A stretch of 64,000 bases of DNA from Cognatundibacterium luofuense (GCF_018139685.1 NZ_JAGSPN010000008.1:124001-188000); one strand, 5' to 3'; counted from the stretch's first letter, positions 47,323 through 55,717 are shown. Notes: generated from the sequence alone by a model not told the origin. A program made the numbers and translations.

Positions 47323-48266
47323 TCTGGCTGATCAGTACCGGTACTTTGGTGCTGGGAGGCGTTCTGCTGGATCTGGCGCTGGGCGAACCACGGCGCTGGC
47401 ATCCGCTGGTTGGCTTTGGGCGTCTTGCCGGATGGATAGAGCAGAAAAGTAATCATGCAGTTGCCGGTAAAGCTGAAGGCGTACTGGCATGGATGCTGGC
47501 GGTATTGCCGCTGGTGATGCTGAGTCAGGCACTGATTGTGCTGGCGGCATATTTCAGCGTCTGGCTGGCAGCAGCACTGCATTGTGTGTTGTTGTACGCC
47601 TGCATCGGTTTGCGCAGTCTGCGCGAACACAATTTGCCGATCCAGACTGCGTTAGAACAGGGTGATTTGCCGCAGGCGAGACGCTTAACCTCATACATCG
47701 TCAGCCGCGATACGGAACACGGCGATGCGTCGTATCTGGCCAAAGCCAGTGTGGAATCGGTGCTGGAAAATGGTTGTGATGCGGTGTTCGGCACGCTGTT
47801 CTGGTTTGCACTCGCCGGTGGCCCCGGTGCGGTGCTGTATCGCTTGTCCAATACCCTTGATGCGATGTGGGGTTATAAAAATACCCGGTTTCTGCAGTTT
47901 GGCTGGGCTGCCGCGCGGATCGATGATGTCCTGAATTTTGTTCCCGCTCGTTTAACGGCAATCAGTTATGCCTTGCTGGGTAACAGCAAACTCGCATGGC
48001 AGTGCTGGCGCACGCAGGCGCCGGGCTGGCCGAGCCCGAATGCCGGGCCGGTCATGTCCAGCGGTGCCGGTGCGCTGGCAATTGCGCTTGGCCGCAGCGC
48101 ACGCTACGACGGTGTGGATGAAGTCCGTCCGCCGCTGGGTGAGGGGCGGGCTGCGATACCGTCAGATATTCAGCGCGCCTGGCAACTGGTCTGGCGCACG
48201 ACATGGCTGTGGATTGCCGTGTTACTGAGTATTTCGCTGATCTGGAAGGGAATAGGAAATGCCTGA
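47319..48266 (+). CDS. cobD: Adenosylcobinamide-phosphate synthase
   Basis: A 315-residue membrane protein (CbiB in Salmonella naming) that attaches the aminopropanol arm to adenosylcobyric acid. The start GVLLDLALGEPRRWHPLVGF and the motif RDTEHGDASYLAKASVESVL with ENGCDAVFGTLFWFALAGGPG are diagnostic. At least four membrane helices are present. It overlaps cobU by 4 bp and the decarboxylase gene by 8 bp. Confidence 0.95.
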   Translation: MIWLISTGTLVLGGVLLDLALGEPRRWHPLVGFGRLAGWIEQKSNHAVAGKAEGVLAWMLAVLPLVMLSQALIVLAAYFSVWLAAALHCVLLYACIGLRSLREHNLPIQTALEQGDLPQARRLTSYIVSRDTEHGDASYLAKASVESVLENGCDAVFGTLFWFALAGGPGAVLYRLSNTLDAMWGYKNTRFLQFGWAAARIDDVLNFVPARLTAISYALLGNSKLAWQCWRTQAPGWPSPNAGPVMSSGAGALAIALGRSARYDGVDEVRPPLGEGRAAIPSDIQRAWQLVWRTTWLWIAVLLSISLIWKGIGNA

Positions 48267-49272
48267 ACATGGCGGCAATCTGAATGATGCGGTGGCTTAT
48301 TACGGCCGTCCGCGTGAACAGTGGGTGGATTTATCTACCGGCATCAATCCTGCGCATTATCCGGTACCGGCTTTGCCGGATATGGCCTGGCATCGTTTGC
48401 CGGAAATATCGAAAGAACTGGAACAGGCTGCAGCCGCGTATTACGGCTTTCCGGCCTGCGTAGCGGTTGCCGGCACTCAGGCCGCGATTCAGGCTCTGCC
48501 ACGCTTGCGCCCGCACAGCCGGGTTTGTGTGTGCGGCCCTTCCTATGCGGAGCACGCATGGCAATGGCAGCAGGCGGGACATGATGTGATACGCGCAAGC
48601 TATACGGAACTGGAGCAGCATCTGCCGCACGTCGATGTAATGGTGGTGGTCAATCCGAATAATCCGACAGGCGAAACCATTGCGCCCGCTACGCTGTTAG
48701 CCTGGCGTGAACAACTGGCTGCACGCGGCGGCTGGCTGATCGTGGACGAAGCATTCGGCGACACCGTACCGGAACTCAGTATCTCCTCCCACAGTGACTT
48801 GCCCGGTTTATGGGTGTTGCGCTCGGTGGGTAAATTTTTCGGACTGGCGGGATTGCGGCTTGGTTTTGCCGGCGCATCTGCAAATTTGCTGGCGCAGCTC
48901 AGTGCCTGGCTGGGGCCGTGGGCCGTCAGTGGTCCTGCGCAAACTATTGCACAGCAGGCGCTCAGCGACATCGCATGGCAGCAGAAAAACCGGCATGTTT
49001 TGCGTCAGCAAGGTCAGCGTTTACGAAACGTACTGGCAGCGAGCGGCTGGCTCAGTCAGGGCACGGATTTATTTCAGTGGTGCAGTCACCAGCATTTGCA
49101 TCAACAAACCGATGCCTTGTGGGAGCATTTTGCGCATCAGGGTGTCTGGGTCAGGCGCTTTGATGCCTCGGCATGGAGTGCGCACGGATTACGCTTTGGC
49201 TTACCTGCGTCAGAAGCTGACTGGCAACGATTCGAACAAGCCTGCCAACAATGGAAACCACAGGAATCATGA
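48259..49272 (+). CDS. Threonine-phosphate decarboxylase
   Basis: A 337-residue PLP enzyme of aminotransferase fold class I (CobD in Salmonella naming, CobC in Pseudomonas naming). It makes (R)-1-amino-2-propanol phosphate, the arm used by the preceding gene product. MPEHGGNLNDAVAYYGRP is the typical beginning, VVVNPNNPTGETI and IVDEAFGDT line the cofactor, and the PLP Lys is in SVGKFFGLAGLRLGF. I leave the symbol empty because the two naming schemes clash. It overlaps both neighbours. Confidence 0.92.
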   Translation: MPEHGGNLNDAVAYYGRPREQWVDLSTGINPAHYPVPALPDMAWHRLPEISKELEQAAAAYYGFPACVAVAGTQAAIQALPRLRPHSRVCVCGPSYAEHAWQWQQAGHDVIRASYTELEQHLPHVDVMVVVNPNNPTGETIAPATLLAWREQLAARGGWLIVDEAFGDTVPELSISSHSDLPGLWVLRSVGKFFGLAGLRLGFAGASANLLAQLSAWLGPWAVSGPAQTIAQQALSDIAWQQKNRHVLRQQGQRLRNVLAASGWLSQGTDLFQWCSHQHLHQQTDALWEHFAHQGVWVRRFDASAWSAHGLRFGLPASEADWQRFEQACQQWKPQES

Positions 49273-50171
49273 TGAAAAAAGTATTCGTAACCACCGCTTT
49301 ACTGGCACTGGGTACGCTGAACACCGTTGCCGTCGCTGCTGGCAATATTTCCGTCACCGACGATCTGGGCCAGACGCTGACGCTGGCGCGTCCAGCGCAA
49401 CGCGTGGTGAGTTTGTCGCCGCATGTGACGGAATTACTGTTTGCCGCCGGTGCCGGCGACAAAATCGTCGCGACGGTGAAATACAGTGACTTTCCGGAAG
49501 CCGCCAAACAAATTCCGCGTATCGGTGATTTGCGCCAGATTGATCTGGAGCGTGTCATTGCGATGAAGCCGGATCTGGTGGTGGTCTGGATGCATGGCAG
49601 TTTTGACCGTCAGCTGGATAAGCTGCGGCAGGCAGGCGTACCGTTTTTCTTCAGTGAACCGCATAAGCTGGACGATATTCCACTGGCGCTGCGTAAGCTG
49701 GGGCAACTGACCGGCAGCGAAGCGCGTGCCGAACCGGCAGCGAAAGAGTTTCAGCAACAGATCAGCCAGCTGCAGCAAAAATATGCGCAAAGGCCGGTGG
49801 TGCGGACGTTTTATCAGGTCTGGAACAAACCTTTGTATACGCTGAACGGTAAGCACATTATTAATGATGTATTCCGCCATTGCGGTGCGCAGAATGTATT
49901 TGCTTCACTGGAAGCGGCAGCGCCGGTAGTGAATATCGAAGCGGTGGTTAAAGAAAACCCTGAACTGATACTGACCGGTGAAATGCGTCATAAAGACAGT
50001 CAGTTTGAATTGTGGAAACCGTTCACGACGCTGCATGCGGTACGTGCCGGCAATCTGATTGCACTGGATGGCGATTTAATGAATCGTCCGGGGCCGCGCA
50101 TTATCGAAGGTGCGAAGCAAGTCTGTGAAGCACTGGATCAGGTACGCCAGAAACGTCCTGCATCAAAATAA
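49269..50171 (+). CDS. btuF: Periplasmic cobalamin-binding protein
   Basis: A 300-residue substrate-binding protein. A signal peptide (MMKKVFVTTALLALGTLNTV, cleaved near AVAA) precedes a helical-backbone metal-receptor fold. Visible elements are QRVVSLSPHVTELLFAAGAG, KPDLVVVWMHGS and NRPGPRIIEGAKQVCEAL. It would pass B12 from the periplasm to BtuCD. Two adjacent ATGs are possible: 49269 overlaps the previous stop, and 49272 has the better spacing to AGGAA. Confidence 0.92.
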   Translation: MMKKVFVTTALLALGTLNTVAVAAGNISVTDDLGQTLTLARPAQRVVSLSPHVTELLFAAGAGDKIVATVKYSDFPEAAKQIPRIGDLRQIDLERVIAMKPDLVVVWMHGSFDRQLDKLRQAGVPFFFSEPHKLDDIPLALRKLGQLTGSEARAEPAAKEFQQQISQLQQKYAQRPVVRTFYQVWNKPLYTLNGKHIINDVFRHCGAQNVFASLEAAAPVVNIEAVVKENPELILTGEMRHKDSQFELWKPFTTLHAVRAGNLIALDGDLMNRPGPRIIEGAKQVCEALDQVRQKRPASK

Positions 50172-50200
50172 ATATTTACATTAAGAAAAAGGTAAGCACG

Positions 50201-50995
50201 ATGTCGCAGTATCAGCGTATCGCCTGTCTGAGCACAGAAGCCGTCGAAGTCATGTACGCCATCGGCGCAGAAGATCTGATCGCCGGTATTTCCGGCTATA
50301 CCGTGCGTCCGGCCCGCGCCAGAGATGAAAAAGTCAAAATCAGCGGATTTTCTTCGGCGAAGCTGGAACGCATTCTGGCGGTGAAGCCGGATCTGGTGCT
50401 GGCGTATTCGAATATGCAGGCTGATTTGTGCAAAGAATTAATCAGCGCCGGTGTGGAAGTGCATTGCTTCAATCAGCACAGCGTTGATGGCATCTACAAG
50501 ATGATTGCAACAGTGGGTTTGCTGACTGAGCGCGTTGCCGAGGCAGCGCAACTGACGGTTACACTGCAGCAGACGGTACAGGCGGTAAAGGCGCAAAGTC
50601 AGCAATGGACACGTCGTCCGCGTGTGTACTTTGAAGAGTGGAATGAGCCGCTGATGTCCGGCATAGGCTGGGTATCGGAACTGATACGCATTGCCGGTGG
50701 TGATGATATTTTCCCTGAACTGGCAAACTGTTATTCCGGTCGCGAACGCATTATTGCCGATCCGCTGGAAGTGGTGCGGCGTGCGCCAGACATCATCATC
50801 GGTTCCTGGTGCGGTAAGAAATTTCAGCCGGATCAACTGATGCAGCGCGAGGGCTGGGCGCAGATTCCGGCGGTACAGCACGGGCAGGTATTTGAAATCA
50901 AATCGCCGGATATTCTGTCGCCGGGACCCGCCGCAATCCAGCACGGTTTATTGCAATTGCAAGTGCTGATTTCGGGCTGGCAGCAACAGCAGTAA
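50201..50995 (+). CDS. BtuF-like cobalamin-binding protein without signal peptide
   Basis: A 264-residue protein of the same helical-backbone metal-receptor fold as BtuF. Its segments are RIACLSTEAVEVMYAIGAED, KPDLVLAYSNMQ and ILSPGPAAIQHGLLQL. It starts directly at the first strand (MSQYQRIACLS) with no signal peptide, and AAAGGTAAG precedes the ATG, so it should stay in the cytoplasm. It lies 29 bp after btuF and 43 bp before cobQ. An intracellular corrinoid-binding or delivery role is plausible from context; I know of no established function. Confidence 0.85.
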   Translation: MSQYQRIACLSTEAVEVMYAIGAEDLIAGISGYTVRPARARDEKVKISGFSSAKLERILAVKPDLVLAYSNMQADLCKELISAGVEVHCFNQHSVDGIYKMIATVGLLTERVAEAAQLTVTLQQTVQAVKAQSQQWTRRPRVYFEEWNEPLMSGIGWVSELIRIAGGDDIFPELANCYSGRERIIADPLEVVRRAPDIIIGSWCGKKFQPDQLMQREGWAQIPAVQHGQVFEIKSPDILSPGPAAIQHGLLQLQVLISGWQQQQ

Positions 50996-51038
50996 GCACT
51001 TCAGCATGGCAGACACACAGAAATAAAAGGAAATCAGG

Positions 51039-52484
51039 ATGCAGTTTCATACGCTGATGGTGCAGGGCACAACATCGGACGCCGGAAAAAGTACGGTGGT
51101 CGCAGCGCTTTGCCGTCTGGCACAGCGCGACGGTATCCGTGTCGTGCCGATGAAACCGCAAAATATGGCGCTGAACAGCGCCGTTACTGTCGATGGCGGC
51201 GAGATAGGCCGTGCGCAGGCCTTGCAGGCGCAGGCTGCCGGACTGGAGCCGCATACCGATATGAATCCGGTATTGCTGAAACCTTCCAGCGATACCGGTG
51301 CGCAAGTCGTGGTACATGGCAAAGTGCGCGCCGATATGAATGCGCGTGACTATCATCAGTACAAAACGATAGCGATGTCTGCCGTACTGGAATCGTATCA
51401 GCGGCTGCGCGATCAGTACGCACTGGTGATGGTGGAAGGTGCCGGCAGTCCGGCCGAAGTGAATCTGCGTGAACGCGATATCGCGAACATGGGTTTTGCC
51501 GAAGCGGTAGATTGTCCGGTGATTCTGGTTGCTGATATTGATCGCGGTGGCGTGTTTGCGCACTTCGTCGGCACGCTGGCTTGCTTGTCGGAAAGCGAGC
51601 AACAGCGCATTGTCGGCTTTGTGATTAACCGTTTTCGCGGCGATATCCGCTTGCTGGAGCCGGGGCTGGAGTGGCTGGAACAGAAAACCGGTAAGCCGGT
51701 ACTGGCGGTGCTGCCTTATCTGCACGGCTTACAGCTGGATGCAGAAGATGCGGTGCTGACACAGCAGGAAGGCAAAGGCCGTTTCCGTATCGTGGTGCCG
51801 GTGATCCCGCGTATTTCTAATCACACCGATTTTGATGTGCTGCGCGCCCATCCGGATGTGGATTTGCATCTGGTCGGGCCGGGGCAGGCAATTCCGCCTG
51901 CTGATCTGATCGTCCTGCCCGGCAGCAAAAATACGATGGCTGATCTGGCATTTCTGCGCGAGCAGGGCTGGGAAGCCGCGCTGCATAAGCATTTGCGTTA
52001 CGGCGGCAAAGTCATCGGCATTTGCGGTGGGTTTCAGATGCTCGGACAGCAAATCAGCGATCCTTTCGGTGTGGAAGGCAGTGCCGGTCAGACGCTGGCC
52101 GGATTCGGCTTGCTGCCGGTCAGCACAAGACTGGAGCAGCACAAGCAATTGCGCCGCGTGCAGGGACATACGCTGTTCGGTACGCAGGCAGCTGCAGAGG
52201 GCTATGAAATCCATATGGGCGTTTCAGAACGCGCGCCGGACTGCGCTGCTGCGCTGATGCTGGACGGTGTGCCGGATGGTGCGGTATCCGCCGATCAGCA
52301 AGTCATGGGAACCTATCTGCATGGCTTATTCGATCATCCCCAGGCTTGTCAGGCCATTCTGGCATGGGCGGGGCTGGAAGCACCGCAAATGCTGGATCTG
52401 GCAGCTTTACGTGAAGCCAGCATCAACCGTGTCGCCGATGCCTGTCAGCCATTGTGGGATGCATTACGCCGTCTGCAGGACTGA
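51039..52484 (+). CDS. cobQ: Cobyric acid synthase
   Basis: A 481-residue glutamine-dependent amidase (CbiP) that amidates side chains b, d, e and g of adenosylcobyrinic acid a,c-diamide. The N-terminal domain has [32 protein letters not shown] and [20 protein letters not shown]. The C-terminal amidotransferase domain has [15 protein letters not shown] and the nucleophile in [19 protein letters not shown] precedes the ATG. It is the last cob gene of the run; repeat-rich DNA follows. Confidence 0.96.
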   Translation: MQFHTLMVQGTTSDAGKSTVVAALCRLAQRDGIRVVPMKPQNMALNSAVTVDGGEIGRAQALQAQAAGLEPHTDMNPVLLKPSSDTGAQVVVHGKVRADMNARDYHQYKTIAMSAVLESYQRLRDQYALVMVEGAGSPAEVNLRERDIANMGFAEAVDCPVILVADIDRGGVFAHFVGTLACLSESEQQRIVGFVINRFRGDIRLLEPGLEWLEQKTGKPVLAVLPYLHGLQLDAEDAVLTQQEGKGRFRIVVPVIPRISNHTDFDVLRAHPDVDLHLVGPGQAIPPADLIVLPGSKNTMADLAFLREQGWEAALHKHLRYGGKVIGICGGFQMLGQQISDPFGVEGSAGQTLAGFGLLPVSTRLEQHKQLRRVQGHTLFGTQAAAEGYEIHMGVSERAPDCAAALMLDGVPDGAVSADQQVMGTYLHGLFDHPQACQAILAWAGLEAPQMLDLAALREASINRVADACQPLWDALRRLQD

Positions 52485-52552
52485 TCCCCGCTCTCAAACA
52501 GAAGTTACGCCACGACAAATGGCAGGCCAGCAGCGCCTGCCAGCCGCTGTAC

Positions 52553-52672
52553 CTGTGCAGAACTCCGCATGGCCTCAAAAAACACCTGCCCGCTCAGCCA
52601 GTAAATTCGCGGACGTCCGTGAAAAAGTAGCTTTTTCTGTGCCGGAGTCCGCATTTTGCATGTGAATTGCAT
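52553..52672 (+). repeat. 120-bp repeat, left boundary of the bacteriocin-like cassette (type I copy 2)
   Basis: It matches 54588-54707 over 120 bp with three mismatches, in the same orientation. Inside are a direct repeat of the end motif (CTGTGCAGAACTCCGCAT at 52553 and CTGTGCCGGAGTCCGCAT at 52637, 84 bp apart), the palindrome CGGACGTCCG, and a small hairpin GAAAAAG/CTTTTTC. A third, older copy lies inverted at 17178-17283. Confidence 0.93.
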
Positions 52673-52715
52673 ATTTTCCGGCCTGAACTCATTGCCGTGG
52701 CAGGCGAGCGTGTAT

Positions 52716-53405
52716 TCAGTCACTGATATGAATACGTTCTCCGCGCTGACGATATTTCCATTGCGCGTAACTTTTCAGTATATCCAGTGACGATAGTCCC
52801 GCATTTGCTGCTGCGACGGCACCAAATGTCAGATCCAGTCGCACACCGCATACCAGTAATACGAAGGGCAGTACGCTCAGTATGAGCAGCGGGAACAGGC
52901 TGATCCAGATCCATTGCTCGCGCGTAACACTGCCACCGACCTTGATGGCAAATTGCGGTCCGGTTTTTTTGAACCAGTAAAGTAGCTTTGTTTGCGGGTG
53001 GAAAATTTTGTGCGGCAGCGCGAGTAAATGCAGTAATTCATGCGCAGCAACAATCGGAAAGATAAAGAATATTGCCAGAAGGCATGAAAACAGCGCTTGC
53101 AGAGTGAATTGTAGTAAACCCGGCCCGCCAAATATTGCCGGAGGGTGGCTGAAAAAATGATTGAGTGTGGGTAGCAAATATGGCCAGGCTTCGAGATTCG
53201 GAAATGCCAGCCAGATCCAGAGCGCCAGCAAAACCGGCGGGATGTACAAATCCATTCGGAAGCTGATTTTTTCGATAGATTTGTATGCCTCATTCAGATC
53301 GGCCTCGGTGTTGATCTGGTCAGCAATACTGGCCGATTCATTCTGAATTTTCTGAGAGGTAGAAAACGCTTCTTTTGGGTATTTACGCAGGTTGATGAAT
53401 TTCAT
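52716..53405 (-). CDS. DUF3267-like membrane zinc metalloprotease candidate
   Basis: A 229-residue membrane protein with about four hydrophobic segments (near residues 52-70, 100-125, 170-190 and 195-215). The zinc motif HELLH sits at the end of a membrane helix (FPIVAAHELLHLLALPHK), followed by KTGPQFAIKVGGSVTREQW. This matches DUF3267-type putative zincins. It is the last gene of a three-gene unit headed by a double-glycine peptide, so a role in peptide processing or self-protection is possible. That is inference; no family member I know has a proven role of this kind. The ribosome binding site is weak. Confidence 0.72.
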   Translation of the reverse strand: MKFINLRKYPKEAFSTSQKIQNESASIADQINTEADLNEAYKSIEKISFRMDLYIPPVLLALWIWLAFPNLEAWPYLLPTLNHFFSHPPAIFGGPGLLQFTLQALFSCLLAIFFIFPIVAAHELLHLLALPHKIFHPQTKLLYWFKKTGPQFAIKVGGSVTREQWIWISLFPLLILSVLPFVLLVCGVRLDLTFGAVAAANAGLSSLDILKSYAQWKYRQRGERIHISD

Positions 53406-53451
53406 ATTTCAATCAACTGCGCCAACGATAAAAAAGAAACATCCATTGATA

Positions 53452-53817
53452 TCAGAGCTTTTCATGCACAACCGCTAACAGCAAAATAGTCATGATGGCT
53501 GTGCCGGCGATCAGCAGGCGAAGTTTGCGATGGTTGTCCCGAGTCTGATCCGGATGGGTTTCAGATAAGTAACGCCATTCAGTAATCCATTTTTGAGGAA
53601 TCAGGTACCTTGACCAGTCGGGCGGAGAGTAAAGCCTGTAGCCAAGAATGTAATTGCCGATGCTGACATAAATGTAGAACACGAGCTCCAGGTAATCAGC
53701 GATCATGGGTTCGTGATCAGCAATTTGCCAGCACTTATTTGGTATCACAAAAAGTACACCCAGCCACATTGCTGCCATGCTTAATCGCGTATAGATTGGG
53801 TTTTCCATTTTCTGCAT
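53452..53817 (-). CDS. Small membrane protein, candidate immunity protein
   Basis: A 121-residue protein with three hydrophobic segments (AAMWLGVLFVIPNK, LELVFYIYVSIGNYILGY and LLIAGTAIMTILLLAVV) separated by charged loops. I recognise no family. It lies 67 bp downstream of the double-glycine peptide gene on the same strand. That position and membrane topology are typical of bacteriocin immunity proteins. ATGs at 53817 and 53808 are both possible; neither has a strong ribosome binding site, and a longer frame would use TTG. Confidence 0.62.
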   Translation of the reverse strand: MQKMENPIYTRLSMAAMWLGVLFVIPNKCWQIADHEPMIADYLELVFYIYVSIGNYILGYRLYSPPDWSRYLIPQKWITEWRYLSETHPDQTRDNHRKLRLLIAGTAIMTILLLAVVHEKL

Positions 53818-53884
53818 CGGTAGGCTGCAAGACAATCCGTAATATATACAGACTGTCTTGCCAGATAAGTTTCAATTAACAGGT

Positions 53885-54100
53885 TCAGGGTTGCCCTGGT
53901 GTGCCGCTTTTTCCCCTGTATTCCAGAATTGCCGAACCTCCGCCCCAGATTGCACCACCCAGCACAGCGCCAACCAGAATGCCGCCGCCAGTGCCGATGA
54001 CTAGCGCACCGGCAGCAATGCCGACCAGCACGCCCGATACGGTCATAACGCCGTCGCCACCGTGAATTTGTTCTAATTCGTCAATTTTCAATTCTTGCAT
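53885..54100 (-). CDS. Double-glycine leader peptide, microcin/class II bacteriocin-like precursor
   Basis: A 71-residue peptide. Residues 1-15 are MQELKIDELEQIHGG, a textbook double-glycine leader (L, E-L, I and GG in the expected places) for cleavage by a C39 peptidase-ABC exporter. The 56-residue core is hydrophobic and Gly-rich with GxxxG-type spacing (GVLVGIAAGALVIGTGGG, then GAVLGGAIWGGGS), and ends in a charged tail. AAGGAG lies 6 nt before the ATG at 54098-54100, fixing the start; a longer frame is unlikely. Class II microcins have this design. No exporter gene is in the window. Confidence 0.82.
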   Translation of the reverse strand: MQELKIDELEQIHGGDGVMTVSGVLVGIAAGALVIGTGGGILVGAVLGGAIWGGGSAILEYRGKSGTPGQP

Positions 54101-54587
54101 CGAAATCTCCTTGGTTGAATGTGGGTGAGTTCCCGGCTCCAACTTTAGGGAAACAAGATAATTTGATTGCAACATTGATTGAGCGAATTTAAGTAAACGT
54201 AATAATTGTGACACCCGGTTTGTCATTTGCAGCGACTTATTTTCAGGGTGTTGCGGGATCTGAAGCGGCGACTGTGCATCATTTATTTCTTTAATATTTG
54301 AAAAATGACAATTGTTGCAAGCGGCGGGTTTTTCTGTGACATTCGCCGCAAAATGCTACCCGAAAATTTTGTTGCACTTTATGTGCCTGGCAACTTTGAG
54401 GGCGCATCATTTAGTGGTTTTTTTACAGTGTTTTTTGAACGCACGTACTGATCGGGATTTGAGCGCCCGCAGCTAGCGGTGTGCGTTGAACATCGGTGCG
54501 GGTAAGGGCACGCATACTGTGCTATGAATGCACAAATGAATCGGTGCAAAGTGCAATGGCAGATTTGTTGCGGGGAGCGGAGGGGGG
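54101..54587. other. AT-rich intergenic region upstream of the peptide gene
   Basis: About 490 bp with no convincing gene on either strand. It is visibly richer in A and T than the flanking genes and must contain the promoter of the peptide operon, but I found no clear -35/-10 pair. Confidence 0.4.
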
Positions 54588-54707
54588 CTGTGCAGAACTC
54601 CGCATGGCCTCAAAAAACACCTGCCCGCTCAGCGAGCAAATTCGCGGACGTCCGTGAAAAAGTCGCTTTTTCTGTGCCGGAGTCCGCATTTTGCATGTGA
54701 ATTGCAT
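54588..54707 (+). repeat. 120-bp repeat, right boundary of the bacteriocin-like cassette (type I copy 3)
   Basis: A near-identical direct copy of 52553-52672 with three mismatches. It bounds about 1.9 kb that holds the peptide operon. Beyond 54707 similarity to the left copy fades. Confidence 0.93.
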
Positions 54708-54760
54708 AAATCCGGCGCAGGCCGGGCATCGGGTTACCGCTTGCACGGCTCTGTTTGTCT

Positions 54761-54792
54761 GAAATGAAACAACCCGCCTGAAGGGCGGGTTG
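54761..54792 (-). terminator. Intrinsic terminator of the Sel1 gene
   Basis: CAACCCGCC (54770-54778) pairs with GGCGGGTTG (54784-54792). On the minus strand it is followed by a U-rich tract. Confidence 0.82.
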
Positions 54793-54813
54793 CTGTGCAG
54801 CGGAAGGAGGGGG

Positions 54814-55533
54814 TCAGGTTTGCTGTGCGCTGGCATCGAACTCCGATTGCCATTCTTCCGCCAGCGCCTTCGCTTTTTCGATCTGCTCTTCACTTAACTG
54901 CTTTTCAGCGTATTCGCGGTATACAGCGGCATCATCGTATTCACCGGCCAGCACCATCCATTTATAGCCTTCAACCAGATCGGGCTTTATGCCTTTACCC
55001 TTGAAATACATCAGCCCCAGTTGATACTGGGCGCTGGCATTGCCCTGATCTGCGGCTTTCTGGAACAGATCCTGCGCCTGTTTGTAATTGAGCGGAACGG
55101 CATTGCCGGTGACATACAGAACACCGAGGCTGTATTGCGCGTCCGGATAGCCCTGATCAGCAGCTTTCCTGAACCAAATGACCGCAGTACCGTAATCCGG
55201 TGTGACGCCCTTGCCTTTGGCGTACATACGCGCCAGATTGGTTTCGGCGCGGACGTTGCCCTGTTCGGCAGATTTGGTGAACCATTCAAGCGCCTGCGCG
55301 TAGTCTTCATCCACGCCTTCACCTTTCAGGTACATCAGGCCCAGATTGAATTGGGCATCCGCATTTCCGTCTTCCGCAGCTTCGCGGAAAGATTCAATTG
55401 CTTCGGCATATTCTTCATTTTCGTAGGCGCTGACTGCATTTTCAAAGACGTTTGCGTGAGCAATGTGCAATCCTGTGCCTGCGATGAGCAGGCTGCCTAT
55501 CAGTAAAGCTGGGCGAAATAAACGGCGTTTCAT
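54814..55533 (-). CDS. Exported Sel1-repeat (TPR-like) protein
   Basis: A 239-residue secreted or periplasmic protein. The signal peptide MKRRLFRPALLIGSLLIAG is cleaved near HIAHA. It is followed by four 36-residue Sel1-like repeats of the type ADAQFNLGLMYLKGEGVxxDY..ALEWFxKSAEQG. The C-terminus is a short acidic helix. Sel1 repeats mediate protein binding; the partner is unknown. AGGAAA precedes the ATG at 55531-55533; an upstream in-frame extension is not supported. Confidence 0.88.
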   Translation of the reverse strand: MKRRLFRPALLIGSLLIAGTGLHIAHANVFENAVSAYENEEYAEAIESFREAAEDGNADAQFNLGLMYLKGEGVDEDYAQALEWFTKSAEQGNVRAETNLARMYAKGKGVTPDYGTAVIWFRKAADQGYPDAQYSLGVLYVTGNAVPLNYKQAQDLFQKAADQGNASAQYQLGLMYFKGKGIKPDLVEGYKWMVLAGEYDDAAVYREYAEKQLSEEQIEKAKALAEEWQSEFDASAQQT

Positions 55534-55717
55534 GATGATTTCCTGAGTGTTTCCGGTTCTTTCGTCATTGTAGTCCGCACACAGCGGAAGTAAAAGTCGG
55601 GTAAATTGCTTTAAGGCAATTAATTTCGTGAAAGTAACAATGGTTTGCGAAACTGTCAGAAAGTTAAGGCAGATATTCATCTCAGTCCGCATGGCGGTTT
55701 CTGCGGGCTGGTTGTCT

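Noticed and set aside
52505-52723. Small minus-strand frame over the left repeat, matched by a similar frame at 54522-54893
   Set aside because: The peptide similarity simply reflects the 120-bp DNA repeat; no ribosome binding site and no conservation of the flanking parts.
53885-54226. 113-residue version of the double-glycine peptide
   Set aside because: The extra 42 residues have no family character, and the strong AAGGAG site fixes the start at 54100.
52553-54707. Integron cassette bounded by attC-like sites
   Set aside because: The 120-bp repeats have no RYYYAAC/GTTRRRY core sites, no integrase gene is visible, the enclosed genes form one operon, and a related repeat occurs alone and inverted at 17 kb.
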